A stretch of 64,000 nt of DNA, taken from the NCBI GenBank assembly GCA_036268295.1, contig DATAUK010000030.1, forward strand, positions 1 to 64,000, written 5' to 3'. A program made the translations under genes and the position numbers. Source of the stretch: DATAUK01 sp036268295. GTDB lineage: Bacteria > Actinomycetota > Actinomycetes > JAFAQI01. How positions within the stretch are numbered: the stretch's first letter is position 1; every line of letters starts with the position of its first letter. Shown piece after piece: positions 24,402 to 33,777 of the stretch. The notes under the pieces are model-generated. The model did not search any database, was not told where the DNA came from, and saw only the letters and a list, made by a program, of their open reading frames with translations.

Positions 24402-26153
24402 ATGCGCAAGGTCTTGATCGCCAACCGTGGCGAGATCGCGGTACGGGTCGCCCGCGCCTGCCGCGACGCGGGGCTGGCCAGCGTTGCGATCTATGCCGAC
24501 TCCGATCTCGACGCCCAGCACGTGCAGCTCGCGGACGAGGCATACGCCCTCGGTGGCGCCACACCGGCCGAGACCTATCTCGATGTCTCGAAGGTGCTGG
24601 ACATCGCGACACGGTCGGGCGCCGACGCGGTGCATCCGGGCTACGGGTTTCTTTCCGAGAACGCCGGCTTTGCCGCCGCGGTCGCGGAGGCCGGGCTGAC
24701 CTGGATCGGCCCGCCGCCGGCTGCGATCGACTCGCTCGGCGACAAGGTCAAGGCCCGCCACATCGCGGCCGACGTCGGCGCTCCGCTCGCGCCTGGCACC
24801 CCGAATCCTGTCGAGGGCGTCGATGAGGTGCTGGCCTTCGCCGATGAGTACGGCCTGCCGGTAGCGATCAAAGCAGCGTTCGGCGGCGGCGGCCGCGGCC
24901 TGAAGGTGGCGCGAAACCGCGAGGAGATCGGCGAGCTCTACGACAGCGCGGTGCGCGAGGCGGTTGCGGCGTTCGGTCGCGGTGAGTGCTTCGTCGAGCG
25001 CTACCTCGACAAGCCGCGCCACGTCGAGACCCAGATCCTGGCCGACCAGCATGGCCAGGTGATCGTCGTCGGAACCCGCGACTGCTCGCTGCAGCGGCGA
25101 CACCAGAAGGTCGTCGAGGAAGCGCCCGCGCCGTTCCTCACTGATGACCAGCGCGACCGGCTCTACACCGCGAGCAAAGCGATCGCGAGCGCGGCCGGGT
25201 ACGTCGGCGCCGGCACCTGCGAGTTCCTCGTGGCCACTGACGGCACGATCTCCTTCCTCGAGGTCAACACCCGGCTGCAGGTCGAGCACCCGGTCACCGA
25301 GGAGACCAGCGGTGTCGACCTGGTGCTGGCGCAGTTCGCGATCGCCGACGGCCAACGGCTGCGAGACACCGATCCGAGTCCGCGGGGTCATGCGTTCGAG
25401 TTCCGGATCAACGCCGAGGACGCCGGTCGCGGGTTCCTGCCGGCGCCCGGCACGATCACCACCTGGTCGCTGCCGACCGGCCCGGGCGTGCGGGTCGACG
25501 CAGGCTACGTCGCCGGTGACACCGTGCCCGGCGCGTTCGACTCGTTGCTGGCGAAGCTGATCGTGACCGGGTCGAGCCGGCTCGAGGCGATCAACCGATC
25601 GAGGCGCGCACTCGCCGAGTTCGAGGTCGGCGGGATGCCGACGATCATCCCGTTCCACCGCGCGGTGGTTGCCGACCCCGCGTTTGCGGGCGAGCCGTTC
25701 GCGGTCCACACCCGCTGGATCGAGACCGAGTGGACCAACACGATCGAGCCATACACCGCGTCATCACCCGGAGCGGAGCCGGTGGAGCGGGATCGCATCA
25801 CCGTCGAGGTCGGCGGCCGGCGCCTCGAGGTCTCGCTGCCTGGCGGGCTGGCCGCAGCAGGTGGGGCCGCAAAACGTCGTACGCCGCCATCCGCCCATCG
25901 CGCATCGTCCTCCGGCGCGGCCGCGTCGGGCGACACCCTGACCGCGCCGATGCAGGGCACCATCGTCAAAGTCGCGGTCGCCGAGGGTGACGTGGTCGAG
26001 GCGGGAGACCTGGTCGTCGTGCTCGAGGCGATGAAGATGGAGCAGCCGCTGGCCGCGCACGCCGCCGGCACGATCACCGACCTCAGCGCCAACATCGGCG
26101 ACGTCGTCAGCTCCGGCACCGCGATCACCCGGATCGTCGCGGCTGAATCCTAG
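24402..26153 (+). CDS. accA3: Acyl-CoA carboxylase alpha subunit: biotin carboxylase plus biotin carrier
   Basis: A 583-residue protein. Residues 1 to about 450 are biotin carboxylase, with MRKVLIANRGEIAVRV, the ATP-grasp loop FGGGGRGLKVARN, SLQRRHQKVVEEAPAP, and EVNTRLQVEHPVTEE. A linker of about 60 residues follows. The C-terminal carrier domain has the biotinylation motif VVLEAMKMEQPL with Lys545. It carboxylates biotin and serves the two beta subunits at 4641 and 14637. Position near accD5, birA and fadE25 matches the remembered accA3 region of M. tuberculosis. It is divergent from the hydroxy-acid oxidase and converges with the DUF4349 gene 6 bp away. Confidence 0.95.
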   Translation: MRKVLIANRGEIAVRVARACRDAGLASVAIYADSDLDAQHVQLADEAYALGGATPAETYLDVSKVLDIATRSGADAVHPGYGFLSENAGFAAAVAEAGLTWIGPPPAAIDSLGDKVKARHIAADVGAPLAPGTPNPVEGVDEVLAFADEYGLPVAIKAAFGGGGRGLKVARNREEIGELYDSAVREAVAAFGRGECFVERYLDKPRHVETQILADQHGQVIVVGTRDCSLQRRHQKVVEEAPAPFLTDDQRDRLYTASKAIASAAGYVGAGTCEFLVATDGTISFLEVNTRLQVEHPVTEETSGVDLVLAQFAIADGQRLRDTDPSPRGHAFEFRINAEDAGRGFLPAPGTITTWSLPTGPGVRVDAGYVAGDTVPGAFDSLLAKLIVTGSSRLEAINRSRRALAEFEVGGMPTIIPFHRAVVADPAFAGEPFAVHTRWIETEWTNTIEPYTASSPGAEPVERDRITVEVGGRRLEVSLPGGLAAAGGAAKRRTPPSAHRASSSGAAASGDTLTAPMQGTIVKVAVAEGDVVEAGDLVVVLEAMKMEQPLAAHAAGTITDLSANIGDVVSSGTAITRIVAAES

Positions 26154-26159
26154 CTATGG

Positions 26160-27368
26160 CTAGCCGCGCTGGAGCACCAGCCGGCGACCGAGGACGGCGA
26201 CCGCTGCGAAGAACGCCAGCACCAGCAGTGCCAGCAGGATCGGGCCCAATGCACCGACAATCGCATCGACGCCACGGCTGAACCGGTGGGTCGAGTTGTG
26301 CCACGCCTTGCTGATGCCGCTCGGCGCGTGAGGATGCGTGATCACCTTGTGCGCACCGGGCTGCGTCACGTCGACCCTCAGCGTGCCATCCGCACTCTGG
26401 TTGCGGAGCACCTTGATCTCACCCTGCAGCTGCTCGATCTGCGACTGCACGCCATTGATCCGATCCTGCACCTCGAGCGTCGAGCCGATCGTGGTCGCGT
26501 GGCCAAGGATCGTAAGGTAGGTCGAGCGGGTGTGCTGCAATGCCATCAGCCGGGCGTTGAGGTCGACGAACCTGCCGGTGACGTCGTGGGCGTCGGTGGT
26601 GAGCGAGGTCTCGTGACCGAGCTTCTCCGCGCCACTGACCGCGGTCTCGAACTTCCCGACCGGCATCCGCAGTGTGAGGTCACCTTCAGGCGAGCCGGCG
26701 ATGTTGTCGGTACGGCTCTGCGAGACGTAGCCGCCGAGTGACGTCGTCAGCGCGACCAGCTTCGAGACCGTCGCCTGGACCTGGCCGCGGGCGACCCGGA
26801 GCGCCAGCGTGCCGGTCTTGACCACCCGCGTCGCGGTCACGCCGCTACCGCTCCCCGACGTCGACCCGGCTGCACTCGTCGCAGCGGTGCCCTGCCCGAC
26901 GATCGCCGGCACCGGTGCGGCCGGAGCCAAGCCGTTGACTTCGGCGGTATTTCCAGGTTGCCCAGGAACAGCCGGCGTGGCTTCCTGCCGTTCCTGCGCA
27001 ATCCCGGATCGCGCAACGCGGCCCCCTCCGCCGGCCGAGGACGGGGCGCGAGCAGCCGGCGCCGCGGACGCCGCGGCCTGGGAACGAATGCTCCGCTCCG
27101 CCCCGAGGCGCGTCGAGGTCGACATTTGGCGATTGCCGCCAACGGCGAACGCAACTGCGACGAACGCGATCACAACCGCGGCCGCGCCGGCGATCAGGAA
27201 CCGCAGCCGGTGCTGGCGCGGCAGTCGCGGGCGGACGTCGTACCGCGCCTCGCGAGCTCGGTTGCGTTGCCGGCTCTGCGCGGTCGCCGCGGCGACCAGG
27301 TCGGTGAGCTCGGCGTCTTCGGCGTAGTTGCTCAGGCAGTCGCGGATCAGCAGTTCGGTGTCGGTCAT
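26160..27368 (-). CDS. DUF4349 membrane protein coupled to a SigE-family sigma factor
   Basis: A 402-residue protein. The cytosolic N terminus (MTDTELLIRDCLSNYAEDAE and a basic stretch) is followed by a membrane span at about residues 55-76, a Ser/Ala/Pro/Gly-rich linker, and a DUF4349 domain (from about residue 190: TLALRVARGQVQATVSKLV, SLGGYVSQSRTDN, and a coiled coil around VQDRINGVQSQIEQLQGEI). A second span lies near the C terminus. The ATG overlaps the sigma factor stop by 4 bp; the frame runs further upstream but that is inside the sigma gene. It may act as a sensor or anti-sigma partner; no known anti-sigma motif is visible. Confidence 0.85.
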   Translation of the reverse strand: MTDTELLIRDCLSNYAEDAELTDLVAAATAQSRQRNRAREARYDVRPRLPRQHRLRFLIAGAAAVVIAFVAVAFAVGGNRQMSTSTRLGAERSIRSQAAASAAPAARAPSSAGGGGRVARSGIAQERQEATPAVPGQPGNTAEVNGLAPAAPVPAIVGQGTAATSAAGSTSGSGSGVTATRVVKTGTLALRVARGQVQATVSKLVALTTSLGGYVSQSRTDNIAGSPEGDLTLRMPVGKFETAVSGAEKLGHETSLTTDAHDVTGRFVDLNARLMALQHTRSTYLTILGHATTIGSTLEVQDRINGVQSQIEQLQGEIKVLRNQSADGTLRVDVTQPGAHKVITHPHAPSGISKAWHNSTHRFSRGVDAIVGALGPILLALLVLAFFAAVAVLGRRLVLQRG

Positions 27369-27895
27369 GACAATCCCTGGGAGCTCGGTTCGGGTGTGCT
27401 GGCAACGGAACGAAGCCGAGCGAGTGCCCGATTCGCATGGGTGGCGACGGTTGACGGGGAGCAGCCGAGCGCCGCACCGATGGCGGCGTCGTCGAGGTCC
27501 TCGTAGTAGCGCAGGACGATGACCGCACGCTGCCGCATCGGCAGCTCGCCGATCAGCGTCCACATCTCGACGCGTTCGCCGACCGCCGTCGTCGGGTCCG
27601 GTCCAACCGCGTCATGGACGTCGGCTACCGGCCGCTCGGACCAGCCGCGCCGCCGCCGCCAGCTCACCAGCTGGTTAACCATGATCTTGCGGACGTAGGC
27701 ATCCGGATTGCCCTCGGCATCGATGCGCGGCCAGGCAGCGTGCAGCCGGGCGAGCCCTTCCTGGGCCAGGTCCTGCGCCAGCTGATGGTCTCGGACCAAG
27801 AGGAACCCGAACCGGATCAGCCCGGCCTGCCGTGCCCTCGCGAACTCCTCGAAGCTCCGCGCCGCTGTCGCGGCGAGGTCGCAGCGCTGGGTCAC
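27365..27895 (-). CDS. SigE-family ECF RNA polymerase sigma factor
   Basis: A 176-residue sigma factor. Sigma2 spans about residues 15-80 (FLLVRDHQLAQDLAQEGLARLHAAWPRI). Sigma4 spans about residues 115-165 with LPMRQRAVIVLRYYEDLDDAAI and the recognition helix CSPSTVATHANRALARLR. It is similar in plan to the one at 12354. The downstream DUF4349 protein is translationally coupled. The 161-bp gap upstream, shared with the quinone dehydrogenase 3' end, probably carries its promoter. The target genes are unknown. Confidence 0.93.
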   Translation of the reverse strand: MTQRCDLAATAARSFEEFARARQAGLIRFGFLLVRDHQLAQDLAQEGLARLHAAWPRIDAEGNPDAYVRKIMVNQLVSWRRRRGWSERPVADVHDAVGPDPTTAVGERVEMWTLIGELPMRQRAVIVLRYYEDLDDAAIGAALGCSPSTVATHANRALARLRSVASTPEPSSQGLS

Positions 27896-28056
27896 ATCAC
27901 TAGTAACGCCTTCACACCGACAGTTGCGCTACAGCGCGACCAAACTATTTTCGCCGCCGATTCGGGTCAACCATTGCCCAGCACCGAACGTCGGGTGCAC
28001 ATGACGGTGTGGTCGCCCCCACCTTCAGTCGACGATGCACACCCGAATGCGGGTGG

Positions 28057-29451
28057 TCAGTCCTGGACCGCCAGATGAAGCTGGCGGGCGGCTTCAGTAA
28101 TGCTGCCGGTGATCGAGGGATAGATCGTGAAGGTATGCGCCAGCTGGTCGACGGTGAGGCCGTTCTGCACCGCCATCGCGACCGGCAGGATGAGCTCGCT
28201 CGCCCGCGGCGCAACCACCACACCGCCGAGTACAGCGCCGGTGCCGGGCCGGCAGTAGAGCTTGATGAACCCGTCGCGAATCCCCTGCATCTTCGCCCGC
28301 GCGTTGGTGGCGAGTGGCAGCTTGATCTCCTGGACGCCACCGCGTTCGGTCGCGGCGTGGACCGCGAGCAGCCCGACGGTGGCGATCTCCGGATCGGTGA
28401 AGACGTTCGCCGAGACGGTCGCGAGGCGCAGCGGCACCACGGCGTCGCCGAGCGCGTGCCACATCGCGGTGCGACCCTGCATCGCGGCGACCGAGGCCAG
28501 CAGCAGCAACCCGGTGCAGTCGCCGGCCGCATAGATCGTGGTCCGCGTCGTCCGTGACACCCGGTCGACCAGGATGTAGCCGCGGTCGTCCAGTGCGATC
28601 CCAAGATGCTCGAGCCCGATGTCGCTGGTGTTGGGAGTCGAGCCCACGGCGACCAGGCAGTGCGATCCCTCGACGGTTCGGCCATCCTGGAGGTCGACCT
28701 CGATGCCGCCGCCGGTCCGGCGTACTCCGGCCGCTCGCGCCTGCCGGAGGATCCGCATCCCGCGACGGGTGAAGACGTCCTCGATGAGCAGCGCGGCGTC
28801 CTCGTCCTCGCTGGGCATGACACGGTCGCGGCTCGACACCAGCGTGACCTCGCTGCCGAGGGCGAGATAAGCGCTGGCAAACTCCGCGCCGGTGACGCCT
28901 GAACCGACGACGACAAGGTGCTCGGGCAGCGCAGGCAGGTCGTAGAGCTGTTGCCAGTTGAGGATCCGCTCGCCGTCAGGGGCGGCGCCCGGCAGGATGC
29001 GCGGCGAGGCGCCGGTAGCGATCAGCACGACATCGGCATCAATGGACCGCTCGGCGTCGCCGACCTCGACGACCAGCTCGTGCGGCCCGGTGAACCGACC
29101 GGTCCCGAGGATGACCTCGACGCCTTCGCGCGCGACCCGGCTGGCGATGTCGAGCGACTGCGCGTGGGCAAGTGCCTTTACCCTGGTGTTGACCTCGGTC
29201 GCGTCGACCGAGACCTGCTCGTCGGCTCGGCTACCACCACGCAGCCGGACGCCGAGCGCCTCACTCCCGGCGAACGCCGAAATCGACTCGCTGGTCGCGA
29301 TCAGTGTCTTGGACGGGACGCAGTCGGCAAGCACGCACGCGCCGCCGAGCCCGTCGCGGTCGATGATGACCACGTCGGCGCCGAGCTGCGCCGCCACCAA
29401 CGCCGCCTCGTAGCCACCCGGACCACCACCGAGAATTGCAATCCTCGTCAC
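28057..29451 (-). CDS. lpdA: NAD(P)H-quinone dehydrogenase, LpdA-type flavoprotein
   Basis: A 464-residue protein of the disulfide reductase family. It has the FAD-binding ILGGGPGGYEAALVAAQLG, a Cys-x4-Cys redox pair in GGACVLADCVPSK, the NAD(P)-binding VVVGSGVTGAEFASAY, and the second FAD motif TTIYAAGDCTG. The C-terminal active-site His-x-Pro of true disulfide reductases is replaced by Tyr-Pro (FTIYPSITGS). This points to the NAD(P)H:quinone reductase group that includes mycobacterial LpdA (Rv3303c). A lipoamide dehydrogenase role is unlikely. It is divergent from the gamma-glutamylcyclotransferase-like gene with 34 bp between. Confidence 0.88.
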   Translation of the reverse strand: MTRIAILGGGPGGYEAALVAAQLGADVVIIDRDGLGGACVLADCVPSKTLIATSESISAFAGSEALGVRLRGGSRADEQVSVDATEVNTRVKALAHAQSLDIASRVAREGVEVILGTGRFTGPHELVVEVGDAERSIDADVVLIATGASPRILPGAAPDGERILNWQQLYDLPALPEHLVVVGSGVTGAEFASAYLALGSEVTLVSSRDRVMPSEDEDAALLIEDVFTRRGMRILRQARAAGVRRTGGGIEVDLQDGRTVEGSHCLVAVGSTPNTSDIGLEHLGIALDDRGYILVDRVSRTTRTTIYAAGDCTGLLLLASVAAMQGRTAMWHALGDAVVPLRLATVSANVFTDPEIATVGLLAVHAATERGGVQEIKLPLATNARAKMQGIRDGFIKLYCRPGTGAVLGGVVVAPRASELILPVAMAVQNGLTVDQLAHTFTIYPSITGSITEAARQLHLAVQD

Positions 29452-29485
29452 GGCTCCATTGTCGCCTGTTGATTACGCTTCCTGG

Positions 29486-29938
29486 GTGGCCCTCTATGCG
29501 GCGTACGGATCGAACCTGGATCCGGCCCAGATGCTGGAGAGATGCCCGCACTCACCATCGGAGGGCACCGGCTGGCTCGAAGGCTGGCGGCTGACGTTCG
29601 GCGGTGAGGATCTCGGCTGGGAAGGCTCGCTCGCGACGGTGGTCGAGGACCCGTCGAGCCGGGTGTTCGTCATGGTCTACGACGTCCCCAGCCAGGACGA
29701 GTCGGCGCTCGACGAGATCGAGTTCGCGACGACGCGGCTCTACAACAAGATCCGGGTCCGGGTGCAGACCCTCGACGGTGACCAGCTGGCGTGGCTCTAC
29801 GTCCTCGACGGCTACGAGGGCGGCTTGCCCTCGGCGCGCTATCTCGGCGTGATGGCCGACGCCGCGGAGATCGCCGGCGCGCCCGACGACTACGTGGCCG
29901 ACCTGCGGCGACGCCCCTGCCGTACCGTCGGCCCCTGA
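29486..29938 (+). CDS. Gamma-glutamylcyclotransferase-like protein
   Basis: A 150-residue protein. The GTG at 29486 gives VALYAAYGSNLDPAQM, the hallmark Y-G-S-N-L substrate loop of the GGCT/AIG2-like fold. The strand FVMVYDVPSQDESALDEIE and the late YLGVMADAAEIAGAP helix fit the family. The fold binds gamma-glutamyl compounds, releasing 5-oxoproline in true cyclotransferases. The catalytic Glu is plausibly among the acidic residues in the central LDEIEFATTR region but I cannot assign it. The longer upstream start (29459) would add nine unconserved residues. Confidence 0.83.
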   Translation: MALYAAYGSNLDPAQMLERCPHSPSEGTGWLEGWRLTFGGEDLGWEGSLATVVEDPSSRVFVMVYDVPSQDESALDEIEFATTRLYNKIRVRVQTLDGDQLAWLYVLDGYEGGLPSARYLGVMADAAEIAGAPDDYVADLRRRPCRTVGP

Positions 29939-30229
29939 CGGCTGTCACCAGGTCGCGGCGTCGCGGTCCGGGCCCTCACTCGTGGATGTAGGCCGCAAAG
30001 AGCTCCAATCTGCTTGGTCTCGATGTGGATTCGCAGCTAGCCACGAAGTTGTATCCCGGTGGCCCGTCGAACGAGGCGACGACGGTTCCGCGCGCGTGAG
30101 GCAGCCGGATCTGGATCGTCCTCGCAACGACCGGACGCAACATCCGCGGCAATCCGTCAGAATGTGAGAGCGCTATGGCGCCCTGTCGTTCTGCCGGATC
30201 GAGCCAGGATAGGACCAACTGGTGTTAGA
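29939..30229. other. Non-coding or decayed stretch
   Basis: About 290 bp between the cyclotransferase-like gene and the DUF222 remnant. It has a minus-strand open frame (29976-30218, 80 codons, TTG start) ending F-A-A-Y-I-H-E, which I do not recognise and which lacks a convincing ribosome binding site. I see no hairpin or RNA gene here. It may be part of the decayed region that follows. Confidence 0.35.
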
Positions 30230-31341
30230 TCCGCGGCGTCTGTTTGATGTGACAGTCCTTTGGCGTAGCGCGTTGGTCCGCTACGGGCCAGCGCGGCTCG
30301 GGGGTGGCCGGTCCAGCGGGGGTCTGTGCGTGGGATGCGGTCAACGACGTACTGGCCCGATGTGAACAGTCGCGCCGCGCGACCGGCGTCCAGCACCGCG
30401 CCGGTCTCGGCGAACACCACCCGCGCCACCTCGGCATCACACGCGATCCGGCGGGTCCATTCGACGCTGCTCGTCGCCCCGAACGCGTAGTCCGCGGCCG
30501 GCGCAAGGTCTTGATCGGTGATCGTCGGGAGGGTCACGGTCACCGTGACATGTGGCTTGACGCCACCGGTGATCGGCAGGGCACCGGAACGCAACGCGAT
30601 CTCCGCGATCGTGATCAACGCATCCGCCCGGCGCTGCGCGGCGGTCCGGTCATCACCGCTGACCGGACGGGATGCGGCGTGAATCGCCGCCATCACCGTT
30701 TCGAAGCCGACCGGATGCAACAGGGAGTTCCCGACCCCGAGACCATCGATGGTGGCCGAGGTGTGCAACCGGCGCGCATCGTAATCATCCTTCTCGTCCC
30801 GCACGACCTTCTCCCGCCCGTAGGAGTGCTTGACATGCCTGACGACGTTGCGCAGGTCCTTCGGTGTCGACTTGCTCGCCCACGCCACCAGATGCGGCTC
30901 GGCCGAAGCCAACGCCTCAGCACCGATTCCATGCCGCAGTGAGGCAAGCACCTGGGCGTGCGCCGGGCTCAGATGACCGTCGGCCTGGTCGCCGGCACAC
31001 ATCGGCGAGGTTCCGCGCCAGGTGCACATCACGGGAAGCACCGTTCGGGGACAGGTGCAGCTCGGCCTGCGCCCACGCCGCCGTCGACCCATGGTTCGCC
31101 AGCGCCGCACCGGTGCGGTCGAACACCTCGAGCAGCTCAAGGTGGCGGCCTCAGCCCGATTGATCTGCCGGCGGACCTCCACGATCGCGTTCCGCGAGCT
31201 CCGGCCCGGGCAACGCATGGGCATCAACGACGAACAACTCGTTCGATCGCCGATGCCAACCCGCCCATACCGACAACCTACGACCCACCTACGACACTTT
31301 TCGGGTCTAAAAGTCGTTGCAAACAAGGAGGTTTCAGCCAA
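30230..31341 (-). pseudogene. DUF222 (13E12 repeat-type) protein, frameshifted and lacking its HNH domain
   Basis: DUF222 sequence is recognisable but spread over different frames. IVEVRRQINRAEAAT lies in one frame, then EVFDRTGAALANHGSTAAWA with LSPNGASRDVHLARNLAD in another, then back to the first for HLSPAHAQVLASL, DDRTAAQRRADALITIAEIA, GVKPHVTVTVTLPT and RRIACDAEVARVVFAETGAVLDAGRAARLF. After that the C-terminal HNH nuclease motif expected in this family is missing. At least two, probably three, frameshifts plus a truncation make this a pseudogene. The 5' side (about 31290-31380) is markedly AT-richer than its surroundings. Such genes are repetitive and mobile-like in actinobacteria. Confidence 0.85.
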
Positions 31342-31385
31342 TTATAGTGGACAGCTTTTATCCACTGCTCAGTGCGTACTTGTCG

Positions 31386-32549
31386 TTAGTTCGGCGCGGT
31401 GGCCAGTCCGGCGAGCAGCTGTACGCCGACCGCGATGCATCGCTCGTCGACGTCGAAGCCGGACTGATGCAGATCCATCGGCGTACGGCTGCCGGGTGAT
31501 CGGACGCCGAGTCGGGCAAGGGCGCCCGGGACGTGATCGAGATACCAGGCGAAGTCCTCGCCGCCGAGGCTCTGCTCACTCTCACATACCGAGCCGCCGC
31601 TCACCGAGGAGCGCACTGCCGCCTCGATCGAGGCGACGCTCGCGGCATCGTTGACGACCGGTGGGGTGCCACGGGTGTGCGTGATCTCGATGCCGACTCG
31701 ATACGGCGTCGCGATGGCGCGGATCACCTCGTCGACCAGCGACGGCAACGAATCCCACAGCTCGTGGGACAGCGTGCGCAGCGTTCCGCGGGCGACGCCT
31801 GACTGCGGGATGGCGTTAGCCGCGGTGCCGGCCGAGACCTGGCCCCAGACCAGCGCCAGGCCGGCACGCGGATCGACCCGGCGCGCGAGCAGAGCTGGCG
31901 CCTCGACGACAACAGCACCGAGTGCGGACACCAGGTCGGCGGTCCGATGCGGACGCGCGGTGTGGCCGCCGGGTCCGGCCAGCCGCACCTCGATGACGTC
32001 ACTCGCTGCCGTGATCGGCCCGACTCGCAGACCGACCCGGCCGACATCGACCGACGGGTCACAGTGCAACGCATACATCCGCTGGATCCCGTCAAGGGCG
32101 CCCGCCCTGATCACGTCGAGCGCCCCACCGGGCACGACCTCCTCGGCCGGTTGAAAGACCAGCCTGACGCCGCGAGTGAGCTCGCCCGTTGACGCCATCC
32201 GTGCCAACACCAGACCAGCGCCGAGCACTGCAGTCGTGTGCACGTCGTGGCCGCAGGCATGGGCGACGCCCTCGACTGTGGAGCGGTAGCTGACGGTCTT
32301 GGTGTCCGGGATCGGCAACGCGTCGAGATCGCCGCGCAGCGCGACGGTCGGCGCCTCCGGCCCGAGATCGCAGGTCAGGCCGGTGCCACCCGGCAGCAGC
32401 TGTGGCGAGAGCCCGACGTGCGAGAGCGCGTCAGCCACCAGCTCTGTGGTCCGATGTTCCTCGCGGCTCAGCTCGGGATGCGCGTGCAGATCGCGGCGTA
32501 CTTCGACCAGCCGCTGGCCGTTGTCGGCGAGAAACTCCGCGACGGTCAC
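31386..32549 (-). CDS. M20-family amidohydrolase (hippurate/N-acyl amino acid hydrolase-like)
   Basis: A 387-residue metallopeptidase-like protein. N-terminal RRDLHAHPELSREEHRTTEL, the metal-binding HACGHDVHTTAVLGAG, the FQPAEEVVPGGALDVI segment with the catalytic Glu, and HCDPSVDVGRVGLRVG match the M20D amidohydrolase group. A late GGEDFAWYLDHVPG carries another metal ligand region. It would remove an acyl group from an N-acyl amino acid or similar amide in the cytosol. It overlaps the upstream GCS2-like ligase gene by 4 bp, which may point to joint work on an amide or gamma-glutamyl compound. The substrate is unknown. Confidence 0.92.
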   Translation of the reverse strand: MTVAEFLADNGQRLVEVRRDLHAHPELSREEHRTTELVADALSHVGLSPQLLPGGTGLTCDLGPEAPTVALRGDLDALPIPDTKTVSYRSTVEGVAHACGHDVHTTAVLGAGLVLARMASTGELTRGVRLVFQPAEEVVPGGALDVIRAGALDGIQRMYALHCDPSVDVGRVGLRVGPITAASDVIEVRLAGPGGHTARPHRTADLVSALGAVVVEAPALLARRVDPRAGLALVWGQVSAGTAANAIPQSGVARGTLRTLSHELWDSLPSLVDEVIRAIATPYRVGIEITHTRGTPPVVNDAASVASIEAAVRSSVSGGSVCESEQSLGGEDFAWYLDHVPGALARLGVRSPGSRTPMDLHQSGFDVDERCIAVGVQLLAGLATAPN

Positions 32550-33694
32550 AGCGCGAGGCCGGCCGGGGCGTTGTTGCGCATCTCCACCAGCAGCGAGTCG
32601 ACGACCGCATGCAGGTCACCGCCGGCCGCTTCGGCGATCCGTCGCTGGCGCAGATAGCTCGGTCCGACCTCGACGATCTGCTTGGCACGCAACAGCTCTC
32701 GGCTACAGCCGAGTCGCTCTGCGATCGGCTTGAGGTCATCGACCAACTCGGCGATGAGGTCGCGCAACGGTTCGGTCCGCCCTTCGTCGTCGACGATCAG
32801 CTCGGCCTCGAGCCCGTACCTCGCGGCCCGCCACTTGTTCTCGCGGATGGTCCAGCCCTTCGGCACCGGCAGGGTATAGCCGCGGTCGAGCTGGCCGTTG
32901 AACATCTCGACCAGGCACTGCGACAGCGCGGCGGCCCAGGAGATCTCGTACAGCGTCGGGAGACCGTCGCAGATCCGCAGCTCGACCGTGCCGAACGTCG
33001 GGTGCGGCCGGACGTCCCACCACACCTCGCGGACCGAGTTGATGGTCTGCGCCGAGATCAACGTCGCCATGTAGTGCTCGAAGTCGTTCCAGCCCGAGAG
33101 CTGATAGGGAATCCCGGCGGTCGGCAACCCCTCGAACACCTTGCTCCGCGCCGACGCCAGGCCGGTGTCGGTGCCGACCCAGTACGGCGAGGATGCCGAG
33201 AGCGCGAGGAAGTGCGGGATGTAGGCGGTCAAGGCGTTGACGATCGGGATCGCTTTCTCCGGCGACCGCACCCCGACGTGGACGTGGACGCCGAAGATCT
33301 GCAGCCGGCGTGCCAGCCACTGCATGTCCTCGACCAGCTTCGCGTACCGCGGGTTCGGGCTGATCTGCTGATCGGCCCAGTCGGTCGTGGGATGGGTGCC
33401 CGAGCACATCACGCCGAGGCCTCTGCTGGCCGCGGCCGCCGCGACCTCGGTGACTGTCGCGCGCAGGTCCTCGACCGCCTCGTCGACCGTCGTACAGACT
33501 CCTGTGATCACCTCGATGCACGACTCGAGCAGCTCGTGCTTGGCCTTGGGATGCTCGCCGCCGGGCGAGCCGGCGAGCTCATCGAGGATGCTGGTCGCCG
33601 CGCTGGCGAGCTGGCGGCTTCCCAGATCGATCAGCTCGAGCTCCCACTCAACACCGAGGCTGGATCGCGGCGAGGAGGTAAACGGAATGTCCAC
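32546..33694 (-). CDS. Glutamate-cysteine ligase family 2 (YbdK-type carboxylate-amine ligase)
   Basis: A 382-residue enzyme of the GCS2 family. It has GVEWELELIDL at the N terminus with the glutamate/metal-binding Glu residues, GTHPTTDWADQQISPNPRY, FGVHVHVGV, and TVELRICDGLPT, then ENKWRAARYGLEA near the C terminus. YbdK-type members show weak gamma-glutamyl-cysteine ligase activity; in actinobacteria the physiological role is uncertain. It overlaps the M20 amidohydrolase downstream. The 83-bp gap to the divergent carboxypeptidase gene should hold both promoters. Confidence 0.9.
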   Translation of the reverse strand: MDIPFTSSPRSSLGVEWELELIDLGSRQLASAATSILDELAGSPGGEHPKAKHELLESCIEVITGVCTTVDEAVEDLRATVTEVAAAAASRGLGVMCSGTHPTTDWADQQISPNPRYAKLVEDMQWLARRLQIFGVHVHVGVRSPEKAIPIVNALTAYIPHFLALSASSPYWVGTDTGLASARSKVFEGLPTAGIPYQLSGWNDFEHYMATLISAQTINSVREVWWDVRPHPTFGTVELRICDGLPTLYEISWAAALSQCLVEMFNGQLDRGYTLPVPKGWTIRENKWRAARYGLEAELIVDDEGRTEPLRDLIAELVDDLKPIAERLGCSRELLRAKQIVEVGPSYLRQRRIAEAAGGDLHAVVDSLLVEMRNNAPAGLAL

Positions 33695-33777
33695 GCCACG
33701 TACGACACCACATCACCCGACGATCGCGCCAACCCGCGGCATACCGCCGTCCAGGTTGAGCCGGTAACGTACGCCGG

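Noticed and set aside
29976..30218. 80-codon minus-strand frame after the gamma-glutamylcyclotransferase-like gene
   Set aside because: TTG start without a ribosome site and no recognisable domain; not strong enough to call a gene.
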